A DNA stretch of 64,000 bases from Holdemania sp. Marseille-P2844. Lineage in GTDB: Bacteria; Bacillota_I; Bacilli_A; Erysipelotrichales; Erysipelotrichaceae. This document shows, piece by piece, positions 1-7,663 of the stretch; the stretch's first letter is position 1, and every line of letters starts with the position of its first letter. The notes under the pieces were generated by a model. It was given only the letters and a program-made list of their open reading frames with translations. It had not been told where the DNA came from and did not search any database. Both the position numbers and the translations under genes were made by a program. The DNA lies in assembly GCF_900120005.1 (NCBI RefSeq), contig NZ_LT635454.1, positions 340,759-404,758 of the forward strand. The letters are read 5' to 3'.

Positions 1-2
1 GC

Positions 3-1691
3 TGGTGGTCGGAGTTGTCCGATGACAACTGCGAGTTTATCCAACCGCAGATCATCACGGTGAAGTTTGACAAGCGGCACAGCTCCGCGGGGATCACTTG
101 CTATTACGATGAGTATAGCAAGCCAGTGGAATCAATCTGCCGCTGGTATCGCGGGGAGAAGCTGCTTGCAGAGCACAAGCTGCTTTATCCGGCATGGACC
201 GTTGAGTCGTTTAACAGCGCCAACATTACCGTGGATCAATTTAACACGATGACTGTCGGGTCGTTGAATTACGGCGAGGCTCCGGCCAAGCAGGAGTATG
301 GCCAGAGCGTTGATGGCTACGATCGTATTGAGGTCGAGATGATCCAGACACAAAACCCGCAGACCTATGTCAAGCTGTATGAAATTGATTTTGGGCTGAC
401 TTATGCGCTGACGGGAGAGCAGACGCAGGGAGCAAAGGTTAAGGAGCAGGTATCACTGTTAAGCAATACGCTCTATCCCAACGAGCTGTCGTTTAACCTC
501 GAGAACTATGAGCGCAAATATGATCTACTTAACCCGTCGGATCTGCTGCGCTATTTCAAAAAAGGGCAGGAGGTGCGGGTGCAGGCCGGTGTCAAAAACC
601 GCAAGACTGGGATCTTCGAGCGGGTCAACATGGGCAAGTATTATCTGGATCCGCCATCCAGCAAGTCTGCCAAGCTGACCTGTAAGGCGTTTGGGATCTT
701 AAACATGCTGCTGGACGACGAGGATTATTACTCGCCGTTTTGGCAGGATGCCGCGGTTGCCGATATCGTCGCGGATATCTTGATCGGTTATGATCACTAC
801 GTCCATCCCAATGTCGGCGGGATTAAGCTGACCGGCTACATCCCAACGCAAAACAAAAAGGACGCGTTAAAGGTGGTGGCCATCGCGGTCGGCGCCATCG
901 TTAAAGAGGGCCGCAACGGTAAGATTTATTTTTACCAGGCCACTGAGGAGCTGATCAGCAATCAGATCATCGCGGAGGACACAGTTTATACCGGCTGGCC
1001 ACATGCAGGCATGTTGATGGCCGGCCTGGTGCCACTGCCACAGACGATCATTGCGCTGCCGTATGTACTTAAGGCAGATCGCAACACCCGGCTGGGAGAT
1101 ATCGACTCCAAAGATATTGGCAGCTACACCAAGGTGTCTGTCAATTACTTTAATTACGGATCTGCGGATCCAGCCGCCGAACTGCAGGAGCTGTTTAGCG
1201 GCGAGGTGATCACCGATGAGGACGGCAACGCCAAGATTACTTACTCGGATGCACCGGTCTATGATCTGACCTGTGATCTGCCGGAGGGCTGCACAATTAA
1301 GCACTACGCTGACGTCAGCCTTTTCCATGGCGATCCTGGGATGATTTACGAGCTGATAGTCAATGGTAGGGTGCGCAAGGTATCAAGCGCTACGGCCAGC
1401 GCAACGTTGCCACAGATCGAGATTGACCCGCAGGCACAGACGCTGGTACTGGACAGCTGTAATGAGCTGATCGGCAGTGCTCAGCAGGCCAGGGCGGCCG
1501 CCAGATGGTATTTGGAGCAGATGCAAAAGAGGCTGGACATCAGCTTTAAATGGTGGGCGGTAGCAACCACGGAGGCCTCAGAGTATTTAGAGGTGGAGAC
1601 CACTTACGGGACCATTGTTAAAGCGCAGATCAGCAGCATAGAGTATGACCTTGGCAGCGGTCTGACCGCAACCGTTAAGGGGGTGGTTTGA
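3..1691 (+). CDS. Phage tail/baseplate-associated protein, 5'-truncated by the window edge
   Basis: The reading frame is open from the first bases (it encodes WWSEL before the TTG at 15), so the real start lies upstream and the 558-residue figure from TTG 15 is a minimum. The visible part has phage tail-tip character: a mixed alpha/beta core with NELSFNLEN-type and KKGQEVRVQAGVK-type stretches, seen in proteins that join the tail tube to the fibres of Gram-positive siphophages, followed by a long C-terminal module. No catalytic motif is evident. The stop TGA is followed immediately by the TTG start of the next gene, which implies coupled translation in a late structural operon. The family role is inferred from content and position and I cannot name the exact protein. 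Confidence 0.7.
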   Translation, partial: WWSELSDDNCEFIQPQIITVKFDKRHSSAGITCYYDEYSKPVESICRWYRGEKLLAEHKLLYPAWTVESFNSANITVDQFNTMTVGSLNYGEAPAKQEYGQSVDGYDRIEVEMIQTQNPQTYVKLYEIDFGLTYALTGEQTQGAKVKEQVSLLSNTLYPNELSFNLENYERKYDLLNPSDLLRYFKKGQEVRVQAGVKNRKTGIFERVNMGKYYLDPPSSKSAKLTCKAFGILNMLLDDEDYYSPFWQDAAVADIVADILIGYDHYVHPNVGGIKLTGYIPTQNKKDALKVVAIAVGAIVKEGRNGKIYFYQATEELISNQIIAEDTVYTGWPHAGMLMAGLVPLPQTIIALPYVLKADRNTRLGDIDSKDIGSYTKVSVNYFNYGSADPAAELQELFSGEVITDEDGNAKITYSDAPVYDLTCDLPEGCTIKHYADVSLFHGDPGMIYELIVNGRVRKVSSATASATLPQIEIDPQAQTLVLDSCNELIGSAQQARAAARWYLEQMQKRLDISFKWWAVATTEASEYLEVETTYGTIVKAQISSIEYDLGSGLTATVKGVV

Positions 1692-2093
1692 TTGGAGCTT
1701 AAAACCTTCCGGGCGACAGATCGGTATAATGTCGACGATCTGATGCGTGTTGAGCATAACTGCCAGCTCCTGCGGGATCGGATCGCTGCGCTGCTCGGTG
1801 TTAACCTGCAGCTGGATATCCGGACGGACTGGGATCTGACCAGCTTGCCGACGATCGGTCAGATGGATCGGATCCGGTGCAACATCGAGCAGCTGGCCCG
1901 CACCATGCGTGACGCCTACACCATCCCTGACTTCGGGGATTTTTTTGATTACACAATCGCTAATCAATTTGAGCGGGCGTTTGAGTTTATGGATCAGTAC
2001 CTCGCTGATCTGATCGCAATCATCAGTCAGCCGCTGGCTGGCCAGTATTTTGCTAACGAGCCATTATTTCTACCTGCGGAGAGGAGGGATTAA
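1692..2093 (+). CDS. Small phage structural protein, unknown function
   Basis: This 133-residue protein starts at TTG 1692, directly after the upstream stop. It is predicted soluble and mainly helical, with a repeated pattern of polar and hydrophobic residues and several Arg/Asp-rich turns. I see no signal peptide or membrane segment. Proteins of this size between the tail-tip protein and the fibre gene in related phages are often adaptor or chaperone-like structural parts. That is inference from position only, because I do not recognise the sequence. The following gene starts with GTG right after its stop, preceded by GGAGAGGAGGG inside this gene. Confidence 0.6.
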   Translation: MELKTFRATDRYNVDDLMRVEHNCQLLRDRIAALLGVNLQLDIRTDWDLTSLPTIGQMDRIRCNIEQLARTMRDAYTIPDFGDFFDYTIANQFERAFEFMDQYLADLIAIISQPLAGQYFANEPLFLPAERRD

Positions 2094-3239
2094 GTGGCAA
2101 ACTTATATGATTTTACGGAGCGGCTTAAGCTGCTCCTTTATTTAAACCATCGCAAGTCATCGGTCAACACACGGCACTTTGATGACAACTTCCAGGCGGT
2201 GGACGACTTTGCGCGTGAGACGGACCAAAAATTTGTTGATCAGGACACAGCCCGGAATCAGATGCAATCTGATCTGCTGGAGATCATCCGCACCAACAAG
2301 ACTGCTTTTGATAATCATGTTGAGGATCAAGTGATCCACATTAAGGCCGCTGAGCGAGAAAGTTGGAATGGTGCGGTTAACGCAAAGCACACTCACAGCA
2401 ACAAAGCGGTGATTGATAAGATCACACAGGCTATGCTGGATACGTGGGACACGGTAAGCAGTAAAGCGGCCGCAGTACACAAGCACGTTAAGGCTGACAT
2501 TACAGACTTCCCGGTATCGCTCAAAAATCCTACTGCATTGACTTTAAAGTTAAACGGCACTGCTGCGGCTACTTATGATGGATCCGATGCCAAAGAGGTA
2601 AACGTTACATCAGCCAGCATTGGAGCGGCAGCAGCGAGTCACAGCCATAGTTATCTGCCCTTAGCTGGAGGTACGATGACTGGCAACCTCACTCTAAAAG
2701 GCGCTCCAACAGCTGATCTCATGGCTGCAACCAAAAAGTATGTCGATGACTTAGCAGCGAGTGCCGGTAATGGCGATATGCTTAAATCCGTATATGATAC
2801 CAATGGTGATGGCATAGTCGATAACGCTGCCAAAGTAAATGGATTGACAGTACAGACAGCTGTTCCAGCAAACGCTAAGTTTACGGACACAACTTATAGT
2901 TTAGCAACAGCAAGCGCCAATGGGTTAATGCCGGCTACCTATGTTGTAAAAGTGGACAAGCTTAGGCCGGAAAATGTCGTCCGCAATGTAACGATAGCAG
3001 TCGCATCGTTTGTGGCAAATACAGATGACAACAAGACTCAGTACCCCTACTGTGCAGACTACACGGTAAGTGGTATGACGGCAACGTGTTGGGCTAATGT
3101 TAACCTGTCGGCAGCATCCAAGGCACTCGGGGTCATTGAGCAGGGTAACACCTTGGCCGGCAAGCTGAGACTGTACGCCAACGCTGTGCCGGCAAGCGAC
3201 ATTATTATCGATAATATCGTGTGGAAGGAGGTTGGATGA
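2094..3239 (+). CDS. Phage tail fibre protein with trimerisation-type repeats
   Basis: The 381-residue product starts at GTG 2094 behind a strong GGAGAGGAGGG site. The N-terminal 110 residues are helical. The middle (about 165-225) contains the tail-fibre signature LPLAGGTMTGNLTLKGAPTA followed by ATKKYVDD, which is typical of trimeric phage fibres. The final 90 residues form a beta-rich domain that is visibly repeated in the next gene (both carry an N-[VI]-T-[IV] motif at the domain start and G-[KI]-LRLYA near the end). This suggests a host-receptor-binding fibre at the tail tip. Its stop overlaps the ATGATG start region of the next gene. Confidence 0.8.
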   Translation: MANLYDFTERLKLLLYLNHRKSSVNTRHFDDNFQAVDDFARETDQKFVDQDTARNQMQSDLLEIIRTNKTAFDNHVEDQVIHIKAAERESWNGAVNAKHTHSNKAVIDKITQAMLDTWDTVSSKAAAVHKHVKADITDFPVSLKNPTALTLKLNGTAAATYDGSDAKEVNVTSASIGAAAASHSHSYLPLAGGTMTGNLTLKGAPTADLMAATKKYVDDLAASAGNGDMLKSVYDTNGDGIVDNAAKVNGLTVQTAVPANAKFTDTTYSLATASANGLMPATYVVKVDKLRPENVVRNVTIAVASFVANTDDNKTQYPYCADYTVSGMTATCWANVNLSAASKALGVIEQGNTLAGKLRLYANAVPASDIIIDNIVWKEVG

Positions 3240-3688
3240 TGGCGTTAAGTGAAATCAAAGATACAACCGGATCAAAACTCAATCAATACAAAATAACCCA
3301 CGCAGACGGCACTACAGAGGTCGTCACGCTGGAGTTTAGCCCGGGGGATGACTATGTACCGGGTACACCGTTTAATGCCGCTACGGTCAATCCGTGGCTG
3401 CGTAAGATCAACAATCATGATCTGACACCGCTTGAAAATATCACGGTGCCCGCATCACAGTTTGTTGACTCTACGGATTATCCGCAATATGCGTACCATG
3501 TGGATATCGCGGTGGCGGGGCTGCTCGAAACAGATTTTTGTCATGTGGTGCTGTCGCCGGCAACCGACGAGGAGGGGTGTATTGCAAAAGGTCGGAGCCT
3601 TAACGGGATCTTGCGGCTGTATGCGATTGCACTGCCTGAGGAGAGCATCACGATCGCTACACTTTCAATAGATAGGAGGGGCGTATAA
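3239..3688 (+). CDS. Tail-tip protein sharing a C-terminal domain with the fibre
   Basis: The start is taken as ATG 3239, seven bases after AAGGAGG (3225-3231). ATG 3236 and GTG 3221 in the same frame are alternatives, but the GTG lies upstream of the ribosome site. The product is about 149 residues. The first 60 residues resemble a small tail-tip domain (NQYKITHADGTTEVV). Residues about 65-149 look like a diverged copy of the C-terminal domain of the preceding fibre, with matching beginning and LRLYA-containing end. It is probably an accessory adhesin or baseplate decoration. There is no enzyme motif. Confidence 0.65.
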   Translation: MALSEIKDTTGSKLNQYKITHADGTTEVVTLEFSPGDDYVPGTPFNAATVNPWLRKINNHDLTPLENITVPASQFVDSTDYPQYAYHVDIAVAGLLETDFCHVVLSPATDEEGCIAKGRSLNGILRLYAIALPEESITIATLSIDRRGV

Positions 3689-4192
3689 GTGCTTACTGAT
3701 ATTTTGGGAGGCGGAAAAGGTAAGAATCCTTTTCCGGGGTACGAATTAAAAAGCGGTACATTGTTTAGCGGAGGTTTCCAAACATTTTCTTGGGATAAAA
3801 ATAAGTATATTCCTCTAATTATTCACATTAGCTGTTCGGGGCGTGGCAATTATTACACCGCAAGATATGCAAGATTCAGTCTAAATAACATAACAAAAAC
3901 AATTCTCTACTTAGAGGATATTGATCCGGGATCGTGCGCTGGCTCAACCGAGTCGGATATCTGCACACTAACCTTTGCCAGCTTTGAACAAATGAAAAAT
4001 ATTGGAAGTTGTTCCTTCTCACAGTCGGGCGGCGGCAGCGGATTTAGCTTATCAGCTAAATGTACATTGTGGCTCGAAAAAATCGGGGGGGGGGCGCTTA
4101 AATGCTCTAAAAACCCTTTTGTTAAGCCGATTTTCACACTTTTCAAGAAAATTAAAAACAGTCAAAAGCGGGGTGAAAACCATGCTTTTTGA
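3689..4192 (+). CDS. Small phage tail-tip/adhesin-like protein with G10 tract near its end
   Basis: A GTG start at 3689 follows GGAGGGG. As sequenced, the product is 167 residues. The first 135 are glycine- and serine-rich with many beta-prone stretches and no membrane segment. At 4085-4094 a run of ten G residues encodes Gly-Gly-Gly directly after LWLEKI. Beyond it the frame runs 30-odd lysine-rich residues into the next gene. The next gene's product ends in WLEKVGA, so a one-base longer tract, which would give WLEKIGGGGA and a stop, probably marks the natural C-terminus. The N-terminus (MLTDI) also resembles those of the two following genes. Function is unknown; a receptor-binding accessory protein is an inference. 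Confidence 0.6.
   Translation: MLTDILGGGKGKNPFPGYELKSGTLFSGGFQTFSWDKNKYIPLIIHISCSGRGNYYTARYARFSLNNITKTILYLEDIDPGSCAGSTESDICTLTFASFEQMKNIGSCSFSQSGGGSGFSLSAKCTLWLEKIGGGALKCSKNPFVKPIFTLFKKIKNSQKRGENHAF
4085..4094 (+). repeat. Homopolymeric G10 tract, possible slippage or phase-variation site
   Basis: Ten consecutive G residues lie inside the preceding gene. With 10 G the frame continues to 4192. With 11 G it stops at the TAA starting at 4099 in the present numbering. With 9 G it enters the frame of the next gene and gives a fusion ending at 4682. All three outcomes can be read directly from the sequence. Whether the tract varies in cells is not known from this window, and a sequencing or assembly miscount is also possible. 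Confidence 0.75.
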
Positions 4193-4682
4193 CATCGTGA
4201 ATAAGGGCATAAGTATATCTGATGGAATTGAAAAATATCAACGTTTTCGAGGAAACTATGCGAAAGACTTTTTTGCCAGATATAAAGATCAGCCAGGCTG
4301 GGAGACCAATCTTCCGGATTCTTATTTTAACATGGGGCAGAATGTCAATTTCAATAATGCAAGTTCTATCGCTAATCCAGCGGAATACCCTTGGTATATC
4401 AAATTTCCAAAACCGTTAGTTGTATTGGAATGCTATACCTATTGTAATAACTGGGCCGGAATTACGGAAATGGCGTTTATCTACGAAGATGGTACAGTAG
4501 AAGCTTGTACTGGACCGAAGAGTTACTCAAGATACAGCGGCGGAGGTCAACAGAACAGAACGCAATTAAAAGAATGTGTTGGTGTACGCCTTCATTTTTA
4601 TGGTCAGGGCGTAGGATATGCGCCGGATGCTCATTATCAGGGCGGTGGTGTCATTGATTGGCTGGAAAAGGTAGGTGCTTAG
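4182..4682 (+). CDS. Small phage tail-tip/adhesin-like protein
   Basis: ATG 4182 is chosen because GCGGGGTGA lies about six bases upstream. The same frame is open back to 4002 and beyond, but that part is the out-of-frame body of the previous gene. The product is 166 residues, begins MLFDIVNKG and ends DWLEKVGA. It is aromatic- and glycine-rich (YYWN-rich strands, GGGQQN loop) and predicted beta-sandwich-like, with no signal peptide. It overlaps the previous gene by 11 bases. Shared termini with the neighbouring products suggest a set of diverged tail-tip adhesins. The function is not recognised. Confidence 0.6.
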   Translation: MLFDIVNKGISISDGIEKYQRFRGNYAKDFFARYKDQPGWETNLPDSYFNMGQNVNFNNASSIANPAEYPWYIKFPKPLVVLECYTYCNNWAGITEMAFIYEDGTVEACTGPKSYSRYSGGGQQNRTQLKECVGVRLHFYGQGVGYAPDAHYQGGGVIDWLEKVGA

Positions 4683-5106
4683 TATGCTTGTAGATACGGG
4701 GAAATCTGGCGGAAAAAGAAAACGTGATGTAACTCAAATCACGTCAGCGGCTTACACAGCTACAGGCATTGTTTGGACTATGAGTGCTACATCTACACCG
4801 TCGTTTGTGCCTTTTGTTCCTAGCGAGGTATCAATATCTTATGTATATTGGTCACAGGATGAAAATGATCCTGGTAATTACAATTTCGCGACTAACTTGT
4901 ACGGTATAAAAGAAGACGGTACAGAGGACTTGATTGATACCTTTACGGTCAGTGATCGTTGGGGGAATTCCAGTGGTACTACAACTCGAAAACTTACTAC
5001 ATCAGAAGAATTTATAAAAATAAAGATTGCTTCTGGAACATGGTGGAAGTATAAGTCTGGATCAAAATTAAGCTTTACGATTACGAAAGGTACAGTGATC
5101 GTCTAA
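4675..5106 (+). CDS. Small phage tail-tip/adhesin-like protein
   Basis: The longest form starts at GTG 4675 and overlaps the preceding stop. ATG 4684 in the same frame has an AGG eight bases before it and is an alternative start. The product is about 143 residues, opens with a short basic stretch (GKSGGKRKRD) and continues as a beta-rich domain dense in Thr, Ser, Tyr and Trp, a composition common in phage receptor-binding or carbohydrate-binding tips. It is the third small protein in a row with an ML-type N-terminus. No family is recognised. Confidence 0.55.
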   Translation: MLSMLVDTGKSGGKRKRDVTQITSAAYTATGIVWTMSATSTPSFVPFVPSEVSISYVYWSQDENDPGNYNFATNLYGIKEDGTEDLIDTFTVSDRWGNSSGTTTRKLTTSEEFIKIKIASGTWWKYKSGSKLSFTITKGTVIV

Positions 5107-5126
5107 CGTAAAAAGGAGTGATGCCT

Positions 5127-6647
5127 ATGTACGACTACACATCTGCTGCTGACCTCTGCCGATGGGCAGAGCAGCAGCTCAACCGCCAAACGTTTTACCA
5201 GCTCGGCGGGATCGGCCGCTACGATTCATCCGGCCGCCGGTTGTTTGATTGCGTCGGCCTGATCAAGTGTTTTTTGTGGCACGATTACGGCCCGGGCAAT
5301 ACCAGCTACTACGGTAAGACGGCGCCGGATATCAACGCTGATCAGATATACGCCCGGGCGACCGACAAGGGCCCGATCAGCACAATCCCGGAATCTCCGG
5401 GACTGCTGGTCTGGCAGCGGGGTCATATCGGGATCTACATCGGCGGTGGCCAGGTTATTGAGGCGACGGCTAAACGCTGGGGATCCGTCGGCGGCTGCGT
5501 CGTCAAGTCACAATTTAGAGATAAAACTGCGGCGATGTACCGCGGGACATGGACACACTGGCTCAGGTGTCCTTTTTTAATGTACGAGGAGGATGAGGGA
5601 ATGGGCATTAAAGACAGCTACAAGACAGAGGTTTACAATGGCCTAACAATCCAGATCGCTCGCATGGGTTTGGATCCTGATTATGAGTATAAGGGTACAG
5701 TCGTAGGCAAGCCGTTTGGCCCCAATGCTGTACAGCGATCGCAGAGCATTGACGATCCAGAGTTGGAGGCGGCCGGATGGCAGTCCTGTGGTCACACTAA
5801 TGGCGGGATTTTTTATAAAGAGCCGAGTGACGGTAACTGGATGGCCAGTGGTATCGAGGTACTGATGGGCAATGCCACACAGCTTTGGGATACTCGGTTT
5901 GACAGCTGCGCGGCCATCGGGTTTTACCACTCTGGGGAGATGATTATCGGCACCCAAGTGGAGATCAAGGCTTTAGCTGCAGCTGGTCAGCTACGCGGCG
6001 CTGTAACCGCAGCCTTCGGCATTAAGCTCAATGGTCAACGATGGACTGCGGGATCAGAGTTTAACTCTCAGAGGGATTACATCTATTCCAACAAGTCCGG
6101 ACGCACAATCGTCGGTCAGGCTGCCAACGGCCAGTATGTGATGGTATCTGTGCCAGGCGTAAGCGGCAAGTCTGGGTTAACCGGTAGCCAGTTGCCAGCA
6201 CTGGCGGATCACCTGGGATTAACCGCAGCGGTCTGCCTGGATGGCGGCGGTAGTCGGTACCTGTCTTACTGCGGGTCGATCAAAACAAATACCACCCGCG
6301 CAGTTAAAAACGACATTATTATTTATCGCCGCAAAAAGGCATCGCCGGCGCCGGATCCAGAGCCAGACACAAAGCCAAATCATCAGCCGGATACTGGCGG
6401 TGATGGTATGGTGCTGATCACCGACAAGGGGCCGCTGCGGATTCGCAATGCGGTCATGGGCGACAAGATCTTGTATACGGTGCCACAGGGCGAGCAGATC
6501 GACATCCTGGACATGCTGGCCGGCCGGCAGCAAGATGGATATCAATGGGCATTTGTGTCCTATACGCCGGTGGGAAAATCTGACAAGATCATCGGGTACA
6601 GTCAGATTGATTTAGACTATTCGCAAATGGATGAAAAGGAGAACTAA
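5127..6647 (+). CDS. Phage lysin: NlpC/P60-like peptidase + phosphodiester glycosidase-like + SH3-like domains
   Basis: ATG 5127 has AAAAGGAG eight bases upstream; GTG 5118 lies inside that site. The product is 506 residues. Residues 1-145 form an NlpC/P60-like peptidase with catalytic Cys42 in RLFDCVGLIKC and His100 in GHIGIYIGGG. Residues about 150-405 look like a phosphodiester-glycosidase domain of the NAGPA/DUF2233 type, with the signature DGGGSRYL beginning at Asp372. After a Pro/Asp linker, residues about 430-506 form a bacterial SH3-like domain (LRIRNAVMGDKILYTV) that probably binds the cell wall. The protein likely cleaves peptidoglycan at release or during entry. The glycosidase-like middle domain is unusual for a lysin, and its substrate, perhaps a teichoic-acid or capsule phosphodiester, is inferred. 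Confidence 0.8.
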   Translation: MYDYTSAADLCRWAEQQLNRQTFYQLGGIGRYDSSGRRLFDCVGLIKCFLWHDYGPGNTSYYGKTAPDINADQIYARATDKGPISTIPESPGLLVWQRGHIGIYIGGGQVIEATAKRWGSVGGCVVKSQFRDKTAAMYRGTWTHWLRCPFLMYEEDEGMGIKDSYKTEVYNGLTIQIARMGLDPDYEYKGTVVGKPFGPNAVQRSQSIDDPELEAAGWQSCGHTNGGIFYKEPSDGNWMASGIEVLMGNATQLWDTRFDSCAAIGFYHSGEMIIGTQVEIKALAAAGQLRGAVTAAFGIKLNGQRWTAGSEFNSQRDYIYSNKSGRTIVGQAANGQYVMVSVPGVSGKSGLTGSQLPALADHLGLTAAVCLDGGGSRYLSYCGSIKTNTTRAVKNDIIIYRRKKASPAPDPEPDTKPNHQPDTGGDGMVLITDKGPLRIRNAVMGDKILYTVPQGEQIDILDMLAGRQQDGYQWAFVSYTPVGKSDKIIGYSQIDLDYSQMDEKEN

Positions 6648-6652
6648 TTATC

Positions 6653-6949
6653 ATGAAAAAAGTATTTATCAGTCAGCCGATGAGAGGAAAAACAGAAAAC
6701 GAAATCCTCATGGAACGAAACCGAATTATCGAAGAAATCCAGACATCTATCGGAGATCATGAGGTCCTGGACACCTACTTCGACGACTTTGGCCCCGGAG
6801 CTAAACCGTTGCAGTACCTGGCAAAGTCGCTCTGGATGCTTGCGGACGCAGACTGCGCCTATTTTGCGCCAGGCTGGCAGGATGCCCGGGGTTGCCGGAT
6901 TGAACATGATTGTGCTATTGCTTATGAAATTGAAGTCTTGAAGGACTAG
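6653..6949 (+). CDS. DUF4406 / nucleoside deoxyribosyltransferase-like protein
   Basis: This 98-residue protein begins six bases after the lysin stop, with AAAAGGAG overlapping that stop. It opens with FISQPMRGKTE and has a D-A-D-C-A-Y-F-A-P-G-W-x-D-A-R-G-C motif followed by H-D-C-A-I-A-Y. This is the typical pattern of DUF4406, a small family related to nucleoside 2-deoxyribosyltransferases and common in phages. The family may act on nucleotides or nucleotide signals, but the reaction is not established. Its place in the lysis module is curious, since such genes more often sit in replication regions. Confidence 0.75.
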   Translation: MKKVFISQPMRGKTENEILMERNRIIEEIQTSIGDHEVLDTYFDDFGPGAKPLQYLAKSLWMLADADCAYFAPGWQDARGCRIEHDCAIAYEIEVLKD

Positions 6950-6963
6950 AGGAGGAATAGAAC

Positions 6964-7149
6964 ATGGAAGACATCAAAAAGCGTATTTCCAAGCTGGTCG
7001 ATTTAAAGTCGATCATCTCCATCATCATGGTGGCCGCAATGGTTGCCGGATTTTTTGCCAAGATGGTATCTGCAGAGCAGTTTGTTCCATTGGTGACGAT
7101 GATTGTCACCTTTTATTTTGCTAAGCAGGACAAGCCTGATAAGGAGTAA
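6964..7149 (+). CDS. Small phage membrane protein, possible holin component
   Basis: This 61-residue protein starts at ATG 6964 behind GAGGAGG. A basic N-terminus (KKRISKLVDLK) precedes a hydrophobic helix at about residues 16-33 and a second at about 40-53 (FVPLVTMIVTFYF), followed by a charged tail (KQDKPDKE). Two short helices with a charged C-terminus, next to a lysin, fit a small holin or holin-like protein that permeabilises the membrane. This is inference from topology and location. Confidence 0.55.
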   Translation: MEDIKKRISKLVDLKSIISIIMVAAMVAGFFAKMVSAEQFVPLVTMIVTFYFAKQDKPDKE

Positions 7150-7154
7150 GATCA

Positions 7155-7469
7155 ATGTTTGAGTTTATCTCTACGCACATCATGGAGTTTGGCTGGACTT
7201 GTATTGTCGGCATCCTTGCGATGCTATACAAAACGATCCAAAAAAACTTTAAAAAAGTATTGGCCGATAATCAAAATATGAAGTTTGGTGTTCAGGCAGT
7301 GCTCCATGATCGGCTCATACAAAAGTGTACCTATATTATCCAGCGTGGCCATGTAACCACAGATGATCTTGATGAGCTGGAGGAGCTCAACAAGCCTTAT
7401 AAGGCGCTGGGTGGCAACGGCACCGTTAAAACAGCGCTGGAAAAAGTCAAACAGCTACCACTTAAATAG
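7155..7469 (+). CDS. Phage membrane-anchored protein, holin-like
   Basis: ATG 7155 is preceded by AAGGAG. The 104-residue product has one N-terminal membrane helix (about residues 9-25, GWTCIVGILAML) followed by a soluble, charged helical part ending in KQLPLK. It is the last prophage gene, five bases after the small membrane protein and just before the operon terminator. Position and topology suggest a partner in lysis or a holin/antiholin pair with the previous gene, but no named family is recognised. Confidence 0.55.
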   Translation: MFEFISTHIMEFGWTCIVGILAMLYKTIQKNFKKVLADNQNMKFGVQAVLHDRLIQKCTYIIQRGHVTTDDLDELEELNKPYKALGGNGTVKTALEKVKQLPLK

Positions 7470-7475
7470 CAAATA

Positions 7476-7513
7476 CCCCACTCTCCAATGCCGGAGGGTG
7501 GGGGATTTTTTAT
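7476..7513 (+). terminator. Terminator of the prophage late operon
   Basis: CCCCACTCTCC (7476-7486) pairs with GGAGGGTGGGG (7493-7503) around a short loop and is followed by A and a run of six T. It lies seven bases after the last phage stop codon. Confidence 0.85.
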
Positions 7514-7519
7514 TTTGCC

Positions 7520-7543
7520 AAAATCGTTCAAAAAATCGTTCAA
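7520..7543. repeat. Two tandem 12-bp repeats next to attR
   Basis: The unit AAAATCGTTCAA occurs twice in perfect tandem (7520-7531 and 7532-7543), about 70 bp inside the attachment remnant. Direct repeats at this place are commonly arm-type integrase binding sites in phage attP. The role here is inferred. Confidence 0.5.
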
Positions 7544-7610
7544 AATTTCTGATCAATATTATATAAGAGCTTAACTAAGCCGTAATTTTGACGCTTTTAT
7601 GCAGATATAT

Positions 7611-7629
7611 AATCCCGTTCGGTGCACCA
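7611..7629 (+). other. attR: fragment matching a tRNA 3' end
   Basis: AATCCCGTTCGGTGCACCA reads as the end of a T loop, the 3' half of a T stem (CCCGT), an acceptor-stem strand (TCGGTGC), a discriminator A and CCA. Upstream bases do not form the rest of a tRNA, so this is a displaced 3' fragment. A transcription terminator follows at once, as behind a real tRNA gene. This is what remains on the far side when a phage integrates into a tRNA 3' end. The intact tRNA should begin GCACCGA and lie at the left end of the prophage. The core may extend further in either direction. Confidence 0.7.
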
Positions 7630-7663
7630 TTTGAAATCAAATTTCCCGGGAAACCGGGATTGA

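Larger units (their letters stand above)
1..7629 (+). mobile_element. Right end of an integrated prophage (tail tip, lysis module, attR)
   Basis: All genes from the left edge to 7469 run in one direction with tiny gaps or overlaps and encode phage-type products: a tail/baseplate protein, a tail fibre with collagen-like repeats, small adhesin-like proteins, a lysin and small membrane proteins. They end at an intrinsic terminator (7476-7513). A fragment that fits the 3' end of a tRNA, ending in CCA, follows at 7611-7629, and ordinary chromosomal genes begin after it. This is the usual order of a temperate siphophage that integrates in a tRNA 3' end, with the lysis genes next to attR. The integrase, head genes and intact tRNA would lie to the left, outside the window. 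The left boundary is therefore not seen. Confidence 0.85.

Noticed and set aside
7560-7630. Complete tRNA gene at the prophage border
   Set aside because: Only the 3' fragment exists here; bases before it cannot form the anticodon, D or 5' acceptor arms.
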